From NCBI GenBank assembly GCA_027625915.1, contig JANTQA010000036.1:7833001-7897000 (forward strand): a DNA stretch of 64,000 bases. The letters are read 5' to 3'. This document shows, in pieces, positions 47,060 through 58,267 of this stretch. The position numbers and the translations under genes were made by a program. Source of the DNA: Anaeramoeba flamelloides. Taxonomy: Eukaryota; Metamonada; Anaeramoebidae. The notes beneath the pieces were generated by a model, which worked only from the letters and a program-made list of their open reading frames with translations, had not been told where the DNA came from and did not search any database. Numbering within the stretch: the first letter of the stretch is position 1; every line of letters begins with the position of its first letter.

Positions 47060-47300
47060 TCTTAAATTAAAAAAAATCCTGGTTACTTGATGGTGCTCAA
47101 CAGCACTAGACAGCACTTCAGGTTAGGTTTTCCCAAATTTCATAGAATTACGTAAAATAAAAGATATTTCTCTCTTCTTTTGAATTTTGGGAAAAGCTCA
47201 TTTACGTTTTTTTTTTTACTTTTAGAAATTTGAGGATATTTTCTTAAATTTTCTTTTTTTTTCTCAAATTAAAAGAAAAAACTAGACACTTACCGTCCTT
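47060..47300. repeat. Family F repeat, copy 4
   Basis: The tag GGTGCTCAACAGCACTAGAC and GCACTTCAGGTTAGGTTTTC are followed by a worn hairpin and the poly-T / TCTCAAATTAAAAGAAAA end seen in the other copies. Confidence 0.55.
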
Positions 47301-47997
47301 TCATAAAATTTTTTATATTATTTCGAGTTATTTGCCCAAAATCTAATGTTGACAAGAGAATATATTATGGTTTTAGTTTTTCTTTAAAAAATGAAAAGAA
47401 AAAGTATTTCTTCAACAAAAACAAGAAAAAGAAATAAAAACACAAAAAAAGGATAGTGTCAAAAAACTGAAATAAAAAATGAAAACTTGATTAAATTTTC
47501 TTTTATTTGTGTTGAGTGTTTATTGGGTTGTTATTGTTATGGTTTCTTTTTCTATTGGAACTCTACTATACTCTTTTTAATATAGAGATATATAATTGAA
47601 CAATCATAGATTGAATAAAATATATTACTTTATTAAGTTATAAATTAGAACTTAATATATAGGTTTCATCGAGATAGTGCAGAATTTTTAAGAATAAGAA
47701 TTAGTTTTGCAGATTTTTTTTTTAATTGCTTTACTTTGTTTTTTTTTTTTTTCTTTTTTTATTTTGTTTCCGAAATCTTGTTTCCTTAAAATCCCAGTAC
47801 AAGAAACCGATTCGACCGTTTTAACCCAACCCAAGTAACTGAATCACCAGATTGCACAAGAAGAACAATTAGATTCAGTTAAATTGGTTTCCAATAATTT
47901 CATTTGCTCCAGTTGCTTCCTTCTGAAGTGTGAAATTTAAGTTCTAATTAGAACAAATTCATTTTGATTAAGTTCTAATCATTAACAATTTTACAAT

Positions 47998-48015
47998 ACA
48001 TACATACATACACAT

Positions 48016-48051
<36 letters not shown>

Positions 48052-48052
48052 T
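47998..48052. repeat. Compound ACAT/AC/AT microsatellite
   Basis: ACATACATACAT, then about nine AC units, then about nine AT units. Confidence 0.9.
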
Positions 48053-48435
48053 CCCTTTCCCACCTCCAAATAAATAAAAAAAAGAAAATAAAAGAGGATA
48101 AACACAAATGTCATAAAAAAGGGGGGAATTTGGAAAAAAAAGTTTAAAAAATAAAAAATGAATAAATTGAAATATTATATTTTATTGTTTTATTATTTTT
48201 TATATTATCTTTTATTAATTGTTTTTTCTAAGTTTTTTTATTTTTTTTACTACTCTTGTGAAAATTATAAATTTAAGAAATTAAGTCCATAGAATTTGAA
48301 TTAATTATCGTTCTTTTATAAATTCACTATTTATTTCAAAAATAGTTTTAAACTTATTTTCAAAAAAGATGGAAAAAAATTAAAAAAAAAATAGCTCAAT
48401 TTACTCTTTAATTATTATTAAATTAAAAATAATAA

Positions 48436-50215
48436 TTAGTTCAAAATGACTTTAAAAATTCTATAATTTTCCGATTCCCAAATTTTTGGGAATTTAAAAC
48501 GCTCAATAATGGAATTATGTATTTTAGATTTACTATCCATGATATAAGTTATCTTAAATTCGGCAAATAACTCCTTCAAATGATTTTGATGTTGTCCATA
48601 TTTAATTCCCTTATCTAAATAATTAGTTACGGACTTTCTTTCGCGTGTAGGTTGTATTCCGTGACTCCAAAGCCAGCCTTCATAGCCGATGAAGAGTTGT
48701 CTGCCTGCAAGGGTTGTTACTGGGTTTCTATGGAAATTTGTATCTGGCACTGCAAAAGTAGCATTTTTTTCAGTATTTTTTGAGACAAATTCACCCATTT
48801 GAATTAACTCTTGATCAAATATTTCACTTACGCCTGCTGACACCGTGATTATTGAAAGTAAAACAGGCAAAATTATGATTATACATAAGATTATTACCAG
48901 TAGTGTTGTTAAATAATACAAAATTCCCTCAAATTCTTTGTCCAATAAGAAGACTACAAATCTAGCCGTGGCTAGTGCAAAGATGAAATAGGGAGCATTT
49001 ATTAATTTTATATTATCAAATTTCCAAGGCTGAAGCATGATCAATATTGAAAAAATGAATAATAATACAAATGGGATCAAAAATTTGGTTTTATATCCAG
49101 TGTTGCATATTAAAGGCAAAGAAAAGATTCCAATTAAAAAAATTGGACCAAAGCTAAGGATAATATATGAGATTGGATTTGTCCATTCATTTTTCCAAAT
49201 TGGTTCAAATCTGATAAAATTGTCTTCAGAGACTCTCGAGAAAAATAGGTATAATTGCGGGAATGCAATAAGGTTTGAAAGAATTGCATAAAGGCAAATT
49301 GTTAAAAAATATTTTTTTTTGATTGCAAATTTATATTTTTTCGAAAATGGGAAATTCAGGATCAGGGCGATAGCTGTGATAAAGGCAATGATTAAATAAG
49401 AGTGTGTGTGGGCAAATGGAAGTAATCCTGTTAAGACGGATGCTAAAATTGAGATTTTCAATGTGTATCGAAATTTAATTCTGGCCCAATTTTGCGAAAT
49501 TAAATGATAAATTAAAATTAAAATAGCAACGGTAAGACAATACCCTAATAGCGCGCTACGCTGTGGAAGTATTGTTGCGTCAATAAATGGGAACCAAAAG
49601 AGTTCTCTGTTTTTTCCAATTGCTAAACTATAATCGAATTCAAATAAATGCGAGATTCCAATTCCTTGTTTGCCAAGTGGATTAAAAATTAGTCCTTTAA
49701 GCAAATAAACCCAACCAAAGCCCCCCCCTGAGATGATAAAAAAAATGGCTATCACAGAAGCCATTTGATTCCTGACTATCCTTTGGAAAAAAAAATACAA
49801 TAAAGTGAGTAAACAATAAAATTCTATTACAGCTGTAACAACTAAAGTTATTTGAAGTGTGCATTGGCACCCGCCATTGATAAGCGCAGTGTGGAAATCG
49901 GTAATAAATGGGTATATTAAAGCCGTGCCGCTATAGATTGGGAACTTGAGTGCCTTCAGAGAGCCCCATTCTGAATTGATTCCCTTTGTGAACGACTTTA
50001 TAATGTTTAAATGAAATGGCAAATCACCATAACAGTTTTTGGCTGTGTAATAGCTTTTTGTTTTCCAGTTGTAAGGCAAAAAGTGAAGGATCGTTAAAAT
50101 TAGAAAAAAAAAGTTTAAAATCGTTGCGATCAGAAAAAACATTTTGTGTGTTCGAATTTCTTTAATTAATAATTTCAGAATAATTTGTTGTAATTTCAAG
50201 AGGGTAGTACTATCG

Positions 50216-50265
<50 letters not shown>

Positions 50266-50712
50266 CTTATTGCTATTGTTGTTGTTGTTCTTATTGCTGT
50301 TATTGTTGTTGTTATTGATTTGCTGTTTTTTTTTTTGGTTTTTCGTTTCCTTTTCATTTTTTTTGTTGTGTTCTGGATTTTTTGAATTTTCTTTTTCATT
50401 ACTTTCTTCCTTCTCTTTTTCTTTTTTCTTGTAAGAGTGGTTTTGTGGTCGGCAATATTTTTTACAATTTAAAATTTGAAAATAAGACAGACTTAGTTGT
50501 AGAATAATGATTAAATAGCATAATTTTTCAGAGATCCATAGTTGGAAAATTGATCCTAAAAAATAGCCAATCCATGACGATATAACCACACCCAATGGGA
50601 ATGAAATACTTAAGCACTCACACAAAGTTAATGGTCTTCTATAAAAATAGCGTAAAAGAAAGACAAAAGGTAGTGCTGTTGAAGAAAAGATAAATAAAAC
50701 AAAACAAAGCAT
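48436..50712 (-). CDS. GT-C-like multi-pass membrane transferase
   Basis: Start ATG at 50710-50712; an in-frame stop lies just upstream, so no earlier ATG is possible. 758 residues, intronless. Two or three N-terminal membrane segments (to ~80), then a basic/acidic and poly-Asn cytosolic-type stretch (~90-168), then about ten further hydrophobic segments. After one of these (~192-212) comes YYTAKNCYGDLPFHLNIIKS, with an Asp and a His placed like the first luminal loop of GT-C glycosyltransferases. Other marked phrases are IYPFITDFHTALINGG, LPFAHTHSYLI, and a soluble-looking C-terminal part with TTLAGRQLFIGYEGWLWSHG. GT-C enzymes use lipid-linked sugars in the ER; that role is inferred. An uncharacterised protein of the same topology is the alternative. 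The Asn run is coded almost wholly by AAC. Confidence 0.65.
50215..50316. repeat. GTT/AAC trinucleotide repeat coding poly-Asn
   Basis: Sixteen or more uninterrupted GTT units followed by interrupted ones. On the coding (minus) strand they give AAC Asn codons with a few AAT, AGC and AAG. A/T-rich neighbours mostly use AAT, so slippage expansion, not codon choice, explains it. Confidence 0.85.
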
Positions 50713-50790
50713 TCCGATTTGTAACAATTAGGTAAGAAGAAAAAAGAGGAGAAAATGACTTATTTTTTATTTTTAAGGATTACCATAAAT

Positions 50791-51189
50791 AAAGCTACTT
50801 CCGTGGGTGTATATTTCAAAACATTGTGAGAATATCACTTTTATCTTTTTAGATCCAGAAGAACTATTAAATTTCCAATTTTTAGCGATTTTGCAAATTC
50901 TACCTGATCATATTCTTAATTGTAAGTCGGTATTGAAAACCAAAACTCAACCCTTTTTGTTCTAAATCGATTTTTTCAAAGGTTTTTTTTCGAAACTTGA
51001 TAATATTAGAAGTAAAATAAAAAGGGTTGAGTTTTGGTTTTCAATACCGACTTACAATTAAGAATATGATCAGGTAGAATTTGCAAAATCGCTAAAAAAT
51101 GGAAATTTAATAGTTCTTCTGGATCTAAAAAGATAAAAGTGATATTCTCACAATGTTTTGAACTATACACCCCTCACATTGGCTTTATT
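50791..51189. repeat. Near-perfect ~400-bp palindrome (foldback)
   Basis: Left arm ~50791-50958 and right arm ~51019-51189 are reverse complements. From about 50816 inward I see essentially one mismatch (TTTCCAATTTTTAG against TTTCCATTTTTTAG). The outer ~20 bp of each arm is less alike. The loop is about 60 bp. It sits 79 bp upstream of the GT-C-like start codon. Confidence 0.9.
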
Positions 51190-53382
51190 TTAGATAATCA
51201 TTAAGGCGAGGGATATTGGTGAACCATATCAACACTTCTTCAAAACTATCAATTCATGCACTATAATTTTTTTTGTTATTTTTTATAGGGTAATTATTTG
51301 TTTCCCGTGATTTATGTGAGCAAGTACATTTTACCATTTTGAAATATTTTAATTGTGTAAACTTTACTGAAAAATATTTTTGGATTATACAAGATATTAA
51401 AACTTTCAAACCAAAAAATCATTCGCTGTTCGATTTGTGAAACGAACCCAAAGTAATTCAGAGATGAATCTTGAAATTTTTTCAATTTTTTGAACATTTT
51501 TTAATCATATTTTTGGGGTTTATTCAATAAAATTTTGGATCTAGAAATGTGTGTATACGAATGAGTGAAATTAATCAAAGAGTAAATCAAAAAAAATGGA
51601 CCTGAAAAAAGTATATTTATAATGAATAACTTCTTTTATAAGTACAAATAAGAAAGATCACTTTTCCAAACACAGAAAAAAAAAAATTGTGTCCACAACG
51701 ACTATAATCCGTGTTTCAAAATATAACCCCTGCTTTTTTTCTTGTTTTTACGAAGCAACATCCTATTAACTACCAAATAGTAAACCAAAGTTCAAATCAA
51801 TTTTGAAATTAAAGTCATTGGTATTTTTAGTAAAATTTAAATAAGGAATGTATTTTGTTGAAACTTTTCCATAATATTCTAAATTTTTTTAAAATTTTTT
51901 GTTTTTTTGATAATAACAATTTTATCAAAAATTAACTCTATTTTTTAAGATAAATTTTGTTATTTGATCCTTCTTTTTTATAATTTCTATTTGAATATTT
52001 GAACTTTAAGAAATCAATACCATATTTATTTTGGGTTAATTGTTTGTTTCTTTCATCATTTAAGGTATAGACCTTCTATAACAAAATAAAAACATGCTTT
52101 TTATTTTGATACACTGATTAAATTTTAAGAATGCTTTATTTCGACTCGAGTAAATATATTGAAATCAAAAATGAAAAAAAAAATTGATAAAATGTTTATT
52201 GTCAAAGATTGTTTTCTTTTTCTTGTTTATTTGTATGAACCCAAACAATTTATAATCTTGAAATTCTCTCATCCATTACTATTTGTTTAACCTTTTACAA
52301 AAATTCTTTTACAAATTTGATTTCAAAATTCCTTTTTCAATAGTTTTATCAAAAAAAAAATAACAAAATCAAGAATTTTATTTCAAAAATTAAAATAAAG
52401 GAGTTGAATTCTCGGAATTAAAATACAATTACAAAATATTCTCAACAAAACAAAAGAAAAATTTTAGAAAAAAATTCAATCAGATTCAGAATTATTTTTA
52501 CGTTCTCATTTTAATGGATTATAAATAATTATAAAATCAAACCGATTTGTCCAAGAAATCTTTTTTACTAGATAGAAAACTAATAAATATCCTATTTTGT
52601 GAACCCAATCAAGAATTAGATAATTATATGAAAAAGGGATTTTTAAATTTATTTTGGAAATTCTTTTGAAATAAAAAGTAAATTTTATATTAAAAATTTT
52701 ACAAACAAAACTATTTCCATGAAGAATTAAAAAGAATAGCAAATTAAGAAGAAGTAATTGTATTAAATTTTGCAAATAAGATCAGGAAATTAATGATTTG
52801 TATATATTTTTTCTTGATTAATCTTTTCTTTTTTTTGAATTTCTATTTTTAATTTAGGATGAAAATATATTATACTAGGAGATATTCCACTTCTATATTT
52901 ATTAATGGAATCTTTTGGTTGAAGAAATGATTTGAATAATTAGTTTTCGCATATATGATGGCACTTGAAATTTGAGAAAAGTACTTACTTCTTTAATAAT
53001 TAATCAACTAAAAGTTAGATTCTGATCTCGAATATTATGTTAATAATAAGTTGAAAACCTCCCTAAGATTTAACAAAATCAATTTTATATTATATTTTTT
53101 TTTCGAATTTTAATTAAACTTCCTTCGTGGGCTTTGATATTGAATTGTATTTTGTTTAATTTGGTTTTATCATTATTATTTTTTAGTGAATAGTAGCTTC
53201 AAGTTTTCGTTTTTTTATAATTCATTGAAAAGAAAATTTAAGAATTTTGATTTGCAATTGTTGAAATAATCTGTGTTTACTTATTCAACCCTGTGTTTTG
53301 AATTGAAATTTATGTTTCTTTTTTCTAATAGATATTAATCTCTAAAAGAATCAAAGAAACCAAAAATAAAAGAGTTGTTATA

Positions 53383-53913
53383 AACTATATTCCAAAATTT
53401 TGGACACAGTTTAAACAGTCGAAAGAACATCATTACTACACTTTAAATTCAATTCGGTTTGGAATTTTGATTTTACAAACTATTTCATTTTTTATCTTTT
53501 TTGTTTTGTTTTGATTTCCTTTTTTCGAGTTACGTAATCTGTTTGGTTAGATCTGGGATTTTTTTTCAATGGTGATAGAAAGCTAATGTTGAGTTTTTTA
53601 AATTGAAAAATCACATTCAATTGGTAGATGGTATCTTAACATTTGATCGATCAACAATTTTTGGTGAAATTTCAACAAATTTACCAATACATTTTTTGTT
53701 CCGCTCGTTTCATTATTTTGGACACACCTGTTTTTATTTTTGAGTTTTATATTGTTTTCTTTTATTTGGATTAAAATGAAAACTTATTAAAACATTAATA
53801 CTAAGTAAGTTAGATGTTGTTTTGTATATTATAAGTTTGAAAAAATATAATAAATTGGGTTTTTTTTTGCTTATTTTGGAATTTAGATTTATCCAAATTT
53901 TTGGAATATAGTT
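53383..53913. mobile_element. Family C TIR element, copy 2 (TA target duplication)
   Basis: Left AACTATATTCCAAAATTTTG and right CAAATTTTTGGAATATAGTT are near-perfect inverted ends (about 21 bp), with TA outside both. About 531 bp. The interior has TGGACACA near the left and TTGGACACACC near 53730, plus TCGATCAACAATT. No transposase frame. Confidence 0.85.
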
Positions 53914-54586
53914 TAAATCATATTACTTTCATAAAATACAAAAATAGATCTTCAACTGAAAATTTAAATTGGGAACTGGAAAATTTTATTAAAATGTACC
54001 AATTTCTAAACAAAACTTGGGAAAAAAATCTAGACCTAAACTTGAAATCATCATCTAAATTCAAAATATAATTTTACTAAAATGGTTTAAATAAATATAC
54101 AAATGAACAAACCTAAATATATATATATATATATATAAATATAATGTTTGCATAGTGTAAAAGAAAAATTGATAGTGTAGACTATTTCAGATTGAGCAGT
54201 AAAAAAATATGAAAACAATAGAAGACAGTGTAAATAATAACCTCAAAAAAATCAAAAAAATTTGACTTTGGAATCATTGTCAAAGAAAATACAGATTATT
54301 TGTTGTGAAAAAATGTATAGAAAAGAAAATAATAATATTTTGAATCAAAAAGATCATATGTCCTTTTTAAAGTATTTACAAATAGAAAAAAATAATAACA
54401 TAAGAAGTAAAAGTGAAAATTTAAAAAAAAATCTGTTTACTTAATACAGCCTTAATCTTGAAAGAATACTAGAATGATAAATAAGATTATTAATTGTTCA
54501 AAGTCTCATTCGAATGGCTAACAGTCCGTATATATTAATTCTAAATTCAACAAATTAACTATTTATATTCAATAAATTTAACAATA

Positions 54587-54818
54587 CTGATAAATTCAAA
54601 TTAATATCTGAAAATTTTCACTTCATTTTCCATTTTATGAATTTTTTTACACAAGCTTTGAACAAAGCATTTTATTCTTTTAAATGTTAAAAAACTTTGT
54701 AAAATTGGTTATGTTACTAAAATAATCTCTCTCTTGAGAAGTTTTAAAAATTGAGCGATGAGATTACAAAATAGGAAATTAAACTAAAAATTTTATTAAA
54801 TTTATTTGAATTTATAAG
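54587..54818. mobile_element. Family D MITE, copy 2 (TA target duplication)
   Basis: Begins CTGATAAATTCAAATT after TA and ends TTGAATTTATAAG before TA. 232 bp, the same length as the 7571 copy. Confidence 0.8.
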
Positions 54819-55378
54819 TAATAAAAAGAAACAACTTCAATTGGTCATTTTTTTCTAATTTGAGTTAATAGAGTTTTTTTAATCAAGTTCGTCAGATTCT
54901 TCACAATTATCCAAAAAATAATGTTAAATTTTTTTTTACCCACTTATTATCAAAAAAATTTAAAGACTGTTTGTCAAAGTTGTTTGAGTGAAAATTTTTA
55001 CAAATGATAGAACTGAAACAATAATTACTAAAGCAGCCAAAAAAAGTCTTTTTCAAAACTAATTTTCATTGAGATGTGTTTCAAAGATAGAAATGCAAAA
55101 ATATGAAAAAAAGAAAATGATAAAATCAGATTAAAAGTATCCACATTTTGACAATTGCTGTAAAACCAGTAAAATCAAATATTCTATAACCTTATTCTGT
55201 TCAAATTCATCTTTGTATTCATTTTTTCTTATTTTTCTACCTCAAGTCAATTTTTTTCAAATAAAAAAGAGTTTCAAACAACTTAACAGTCTTTCGGATT
55301 CTTAAAAAACCAAACTACCAAAAATAAAAAAACAAAAAAGAACCCTTTTCAAAATAAAAAAAAAAAAAAGAAAAAAAC

Positions 55379-56443
55379 ATGCTTCAAATTTTCAACAAGC
55401 AAAGAAAATTATCACTTTCTTTATTAAGCCTCAACATGAGAAGCTTTGCAAAGCCATTAATTTTAAGGAACCAGTACAGTCCCTTTGAGCATATTGAAAA
55501 GGACAAAAGAGCAACTGGCTTTCATGAAAGGGTTGACTCAAAGCACTACCCGGTTAAGAAAATTCTTGCAAAAAAAAAAGAAATCTTCAAAAGGGGATCC
55601 CTTTTTCAAGAAGTAGGGCCGATTGGCAATATTATGATCATCTTGAATTACAAAATCCCAAAATTTCTACCTGCTTTATTTCACGACTCACATTTAGTCA
55701 TTTGTGCAGACGGGGGTGCAAATCGGCTCTATGACGCTGTGCCCGAGCACAATAGGGTTCACTACACACCAGATGTAATTTTAGGCGATCTGGACTCGAT
55801 CCGGCCAGAGGTCCGTTATTTCTATGAAAACCAAGGATCGACAATTCAGCATTTCAAAGACCAGTCCACAAACGATCTACTTAAGTGTATGCGGTGGGTT
55901 GACAATTGGCTTAAGAGTACATACGGCTGTGCGTTGGTCCTTGGTGAAATCGAAAAGGAGATGAAAAGAAAATTGGCTGTCAATAAGGACGACTATGTCA
56001 AAACCAATTTTTTCAACCTGTCAAAGGGGATCGATTACGGGATGTGCAGCTTTAACATGTTTGTTATGGGCGCGATGGGCGGAAGGATCGATCACGAATT
56101 TGCCAATTTCCATGCCGCCTTATGCTTCCAACAGCACAGAATCTTTCTCTTCAGTGACGGCAACTATACCCGTTGGCTACACCCCGGTAGACACCTGATC
56201 CACATCAACAAGCAAACGGAGGGGCCCGTGTGTGGGCTAATACCCCTCGCCTCAGTGTGCAGAAGCTGCTCCACTAAGGGGTTAAAATGGAATGTTGAAA
56301 ATGAGTGTTTGGAATTTGGCAAATTGATCAGTACTTCCAATGAAGTAGCTGACAACCACGTCTTTATCGAAAATTCAGACCCATTAATTTGGACAATACA
56401 ATTAAAAAAATTTTGGGAAAAAGAGCATTCAATTAAAAAATAG
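55379..56443 (+). CDS. TPK1: Thiamine pyrophosphokinase
   Basis: 354 residues, intronless, clearly richer in G/C than its flanks. It transfers pyrophosphate from ATP to thiamine to make TPP (EC 2.7.6.2). Family motifs appear in order: VICADGGANRLYD (107-119), DVILGDLDSI (132-141), KDQSTNDLLKCM (160-171), GAMGGRIDHEFANFHAAL (231-248), FLFSDGNYTRW (256-266), then the thiamine-binding C-terminus with STKGLKWNVEN (298-308), FGKLISTSNEV (313-323) and DPLIWTIQL (334-342). The C-terminus matches the animal/yeast type closely. The protein is ~110 residues longer than human TPK1 (243). There is an 80-residue N-terminal extension, whose first ~35 residues lack acidic side chains and are Arg/Lys/Ser/Leu-rich, and a ~35-residue charged insertion (about 188-222). 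The N-terminus could be an organelle-targeting peptide, but ATGs at residues 20 and later are alternatives. Confidence 0.95.
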   Translation: MLQIFNKQRKLSLSLLSLNMRSFAKPLILRNQYSPFEHIEKDKRATGFHERVDSKHYPVKKILAKKKEIFKRGSLFQEVGPIGNIMIILNYKIPKFLPALFHDSHLVICADGGANRLYDAVPEHNRVHYTPDVILGDLDSIRPEVRYFYENQGSTIQHFKDQSTNDLLKCMRWVDNWLKSTYGCALVLGEIEKEMKRKLAVNKDDYVKTNFFNLSKGIDYGMCSFNMFVMGAMGGRIDHEFANFHAALCFQQHRIFLFSDGNYTRWLHPGRHLIHINKQTEGPVCGLIPLASVCRSCSTKGLKWNVENECLEFGKLISTSNEVADNHVFIENSDPLIWTIQLKKFWEKEHSIKK

Positions 56444-56674
56444 TAGATTACCATCCAACCATGATTAGATTTTTTATGTTTTATTTTGCTATTATTTATC
56501 ATTTTTTAGATTAGTAAAAGATATAAAAATCGCTGAGTTTAAGTTTTTTATTTCCTAGGATTTAGTTTCTTTTGGTTAAATGCAATAAATACCAAATACA
56601 ATTGATTTAAATTAAAACAATTTTTTTTTTTTTTTTTTTTTTTTTTAGCTTGTAATTTCTTAAAGGAATACGTT

Positions 56675-57165
56675 TTTAGGTGAAAAAAGGGAAATTGTAG
56701 ATAAAAACACTCTTGAAAGAATTCTATAAGGTTAGTTAAATTTTACACACTGAGAATTTCTTTTGTCAAAAAATGGTGAATTTTCACAAAGCAAAATGTT
56801 CACACGATTCGGCTTTTCTTAGATCTTACCAAAAATTGATTTTAATTTTTCATAATTTCCATTTTAAATATTTAAAAATATAAAATAATTCCCCAAGCTG
56901 TTCTAAAAACTTTTAATTACTTTTAGAAGTTAGAAATGTTTTTAAAGTTTGAAATTATGTATAAAAATCTGGGTTAAAAGTCATTTTTGTTAAAACAATT
57001 TGAGATCATTCGAAAGTCTATTGAAAAAAAAAGTTTTTGTTGTTTGTGTTGTTTTTAATTCCCTCATTGTAATTTTTTTTATCCAATTTTATCAGAAAGT
57101 TAATACTTTTTGAAGAGTGAAAATAAAATAACACAATAAATCAATATCTTTTGAGTGTAAAAAGT
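56675..57165. repeat. Family G dispersed repeat, copy 2
   Basis: Collinear with 12075-12545 (see the block GATAAAAACACTCTTGAAAG near 56700 and AATAACACAATAAATCAAT near the end). Confidence 0.6.
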
Positions 57166-57430
57166 AGTACATTATATTTTGGAATTTTTTATTTTCTGAA
57201 TTTTGGTTATACTATTATCTGTTATACATACACAGAAGCTTTCTTGTAAAAATAATTTGAAGTCTGCACTTTTTTTATTATTTATAAACTTCTGGGATTT
57301 GAATTCTTTTTTTCAAGTAATGATACATAAGACTCTTTGATGATATCTATACTTGAGTCACGATAAAGTTGCAAAAATTATAATTATTTTTATCAAATAA
57401 TAATATTTTATAAAAAGGAAATATTCGATA

Positions 57431-57623
57431 TAGTTGGTCCAATTTTAAAGCAAAAACTTTGAAGCAAATTTTAGGCGCAAAAAAAATCTCAAATTATGGA
57501 AACAAAATTAAAATTCTAGTAGAATAAATTGTAAAAAAAAAAATTAAAAATGAGCCTCAATTTGAGATTTTTTTATGTATAAAATTTAATAGAAAGGATG
57601 TGCCTTAAAAGTGGAACTGACTT
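57431..57623. mobile_element. Family A MITE, copy 4, diverged
   Basis: The right end TTAAAAGTGGAACTGACTT is clear and precedes TA; the left end GTTGGTCCAATTTTAAAGC is worn. The interior CTCAATTTGAGATTTTTT matches the family. Confidence 0.7.
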
Positions 57624-58031
57624 TATTATTGCGATAATCTGAAAATCGTTATATTCTATAAAAAGCACATTAATTATTTAAGAATCTTGATAAAGGACAA
57701 AATATTGTGATTTAAAAGTAATTGTGATATAAAATTTTGATGGGGTTTTTGGGATAATTCAGCAATATTTTTAATATGAAATTTTTTCGATCAAAAACGA
57801 TTATGTTATTAAAAAAGTTATTCTTTTAAAAAATAACAAAAATGATTCTGGATTCAATCTAGGATCAGATCAAAGAGTTGAATTATTTTTTTTTTTTTGA
57901 TTAGTTTGTCAAACATATCGATCCTTTTAGATCAACAACAATAAGAAATAAAGAAAAAAAAAAAAAAAATTCTCAGTCAATCCTGGTGTTATAAATTGTT
58001 TTGAATAAAAGAGTGTCTAAAAGAACCAATA

Positions 58032-58267
58032 TTGATAAGTTTAAATAAATATCTGAAAATTTTTAGTTCTGTTTCCATTTTTGATATTTTTTTACACAAT
58101 CTTCTAAGAAAACATTGTATTAACATAAGTGCTTAGAAAACTTTTTAAAATTGGTTTGATTTCAAAAGGTTCTCACTATTGAGTTGTTTTCAAAAAGTTG
58201 AGATATGAGATTACATAAACGGAAATTGATTTATAAATTTTATAAAAAATATATTGAAATTTATCAG
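58032..58267. mobile_element. Family D MITE, copy 3
   Basis: Left TTGATAAGTTTAAATAAAT and right ATTGAAATTTATCAG ends with TA at both outer sides. About 236 bp. Confidence 0.75.

Larger units (their letters stand above)
46106..48435. other. Convergent intergenic, calreticulin / GT-C-like gene
   Basis: Between two 3' ends. A poly-A run lies at about 46280-46300. A family F repeat is at 47060-47300. A compound (ACAT)(AC)(AT) microsatellite is at 47998-48052. No gene is supported. Confidence 0.6.
50713..55378. other. 4.7-kb divergent intergenic, GT-C-like / TPK
   Basis: Holds the large palindrome (50791-51189), a family C element (53383-53913), an AT microsatellite (~54118-54137) and a family D element (54587-54818). 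Just before the TPK start is a purine-rich A tract (55335-55378). Short frames at 52506-52775 and 54262-54444 are not supported. Confidence 0.6.

Noticed and set aside
50144-50434. Plus-strand poly-Leu reading frame
   Set aside because: It is the antisense of the AAC repeat and flanking coding sequence of the GT-C-like gene.
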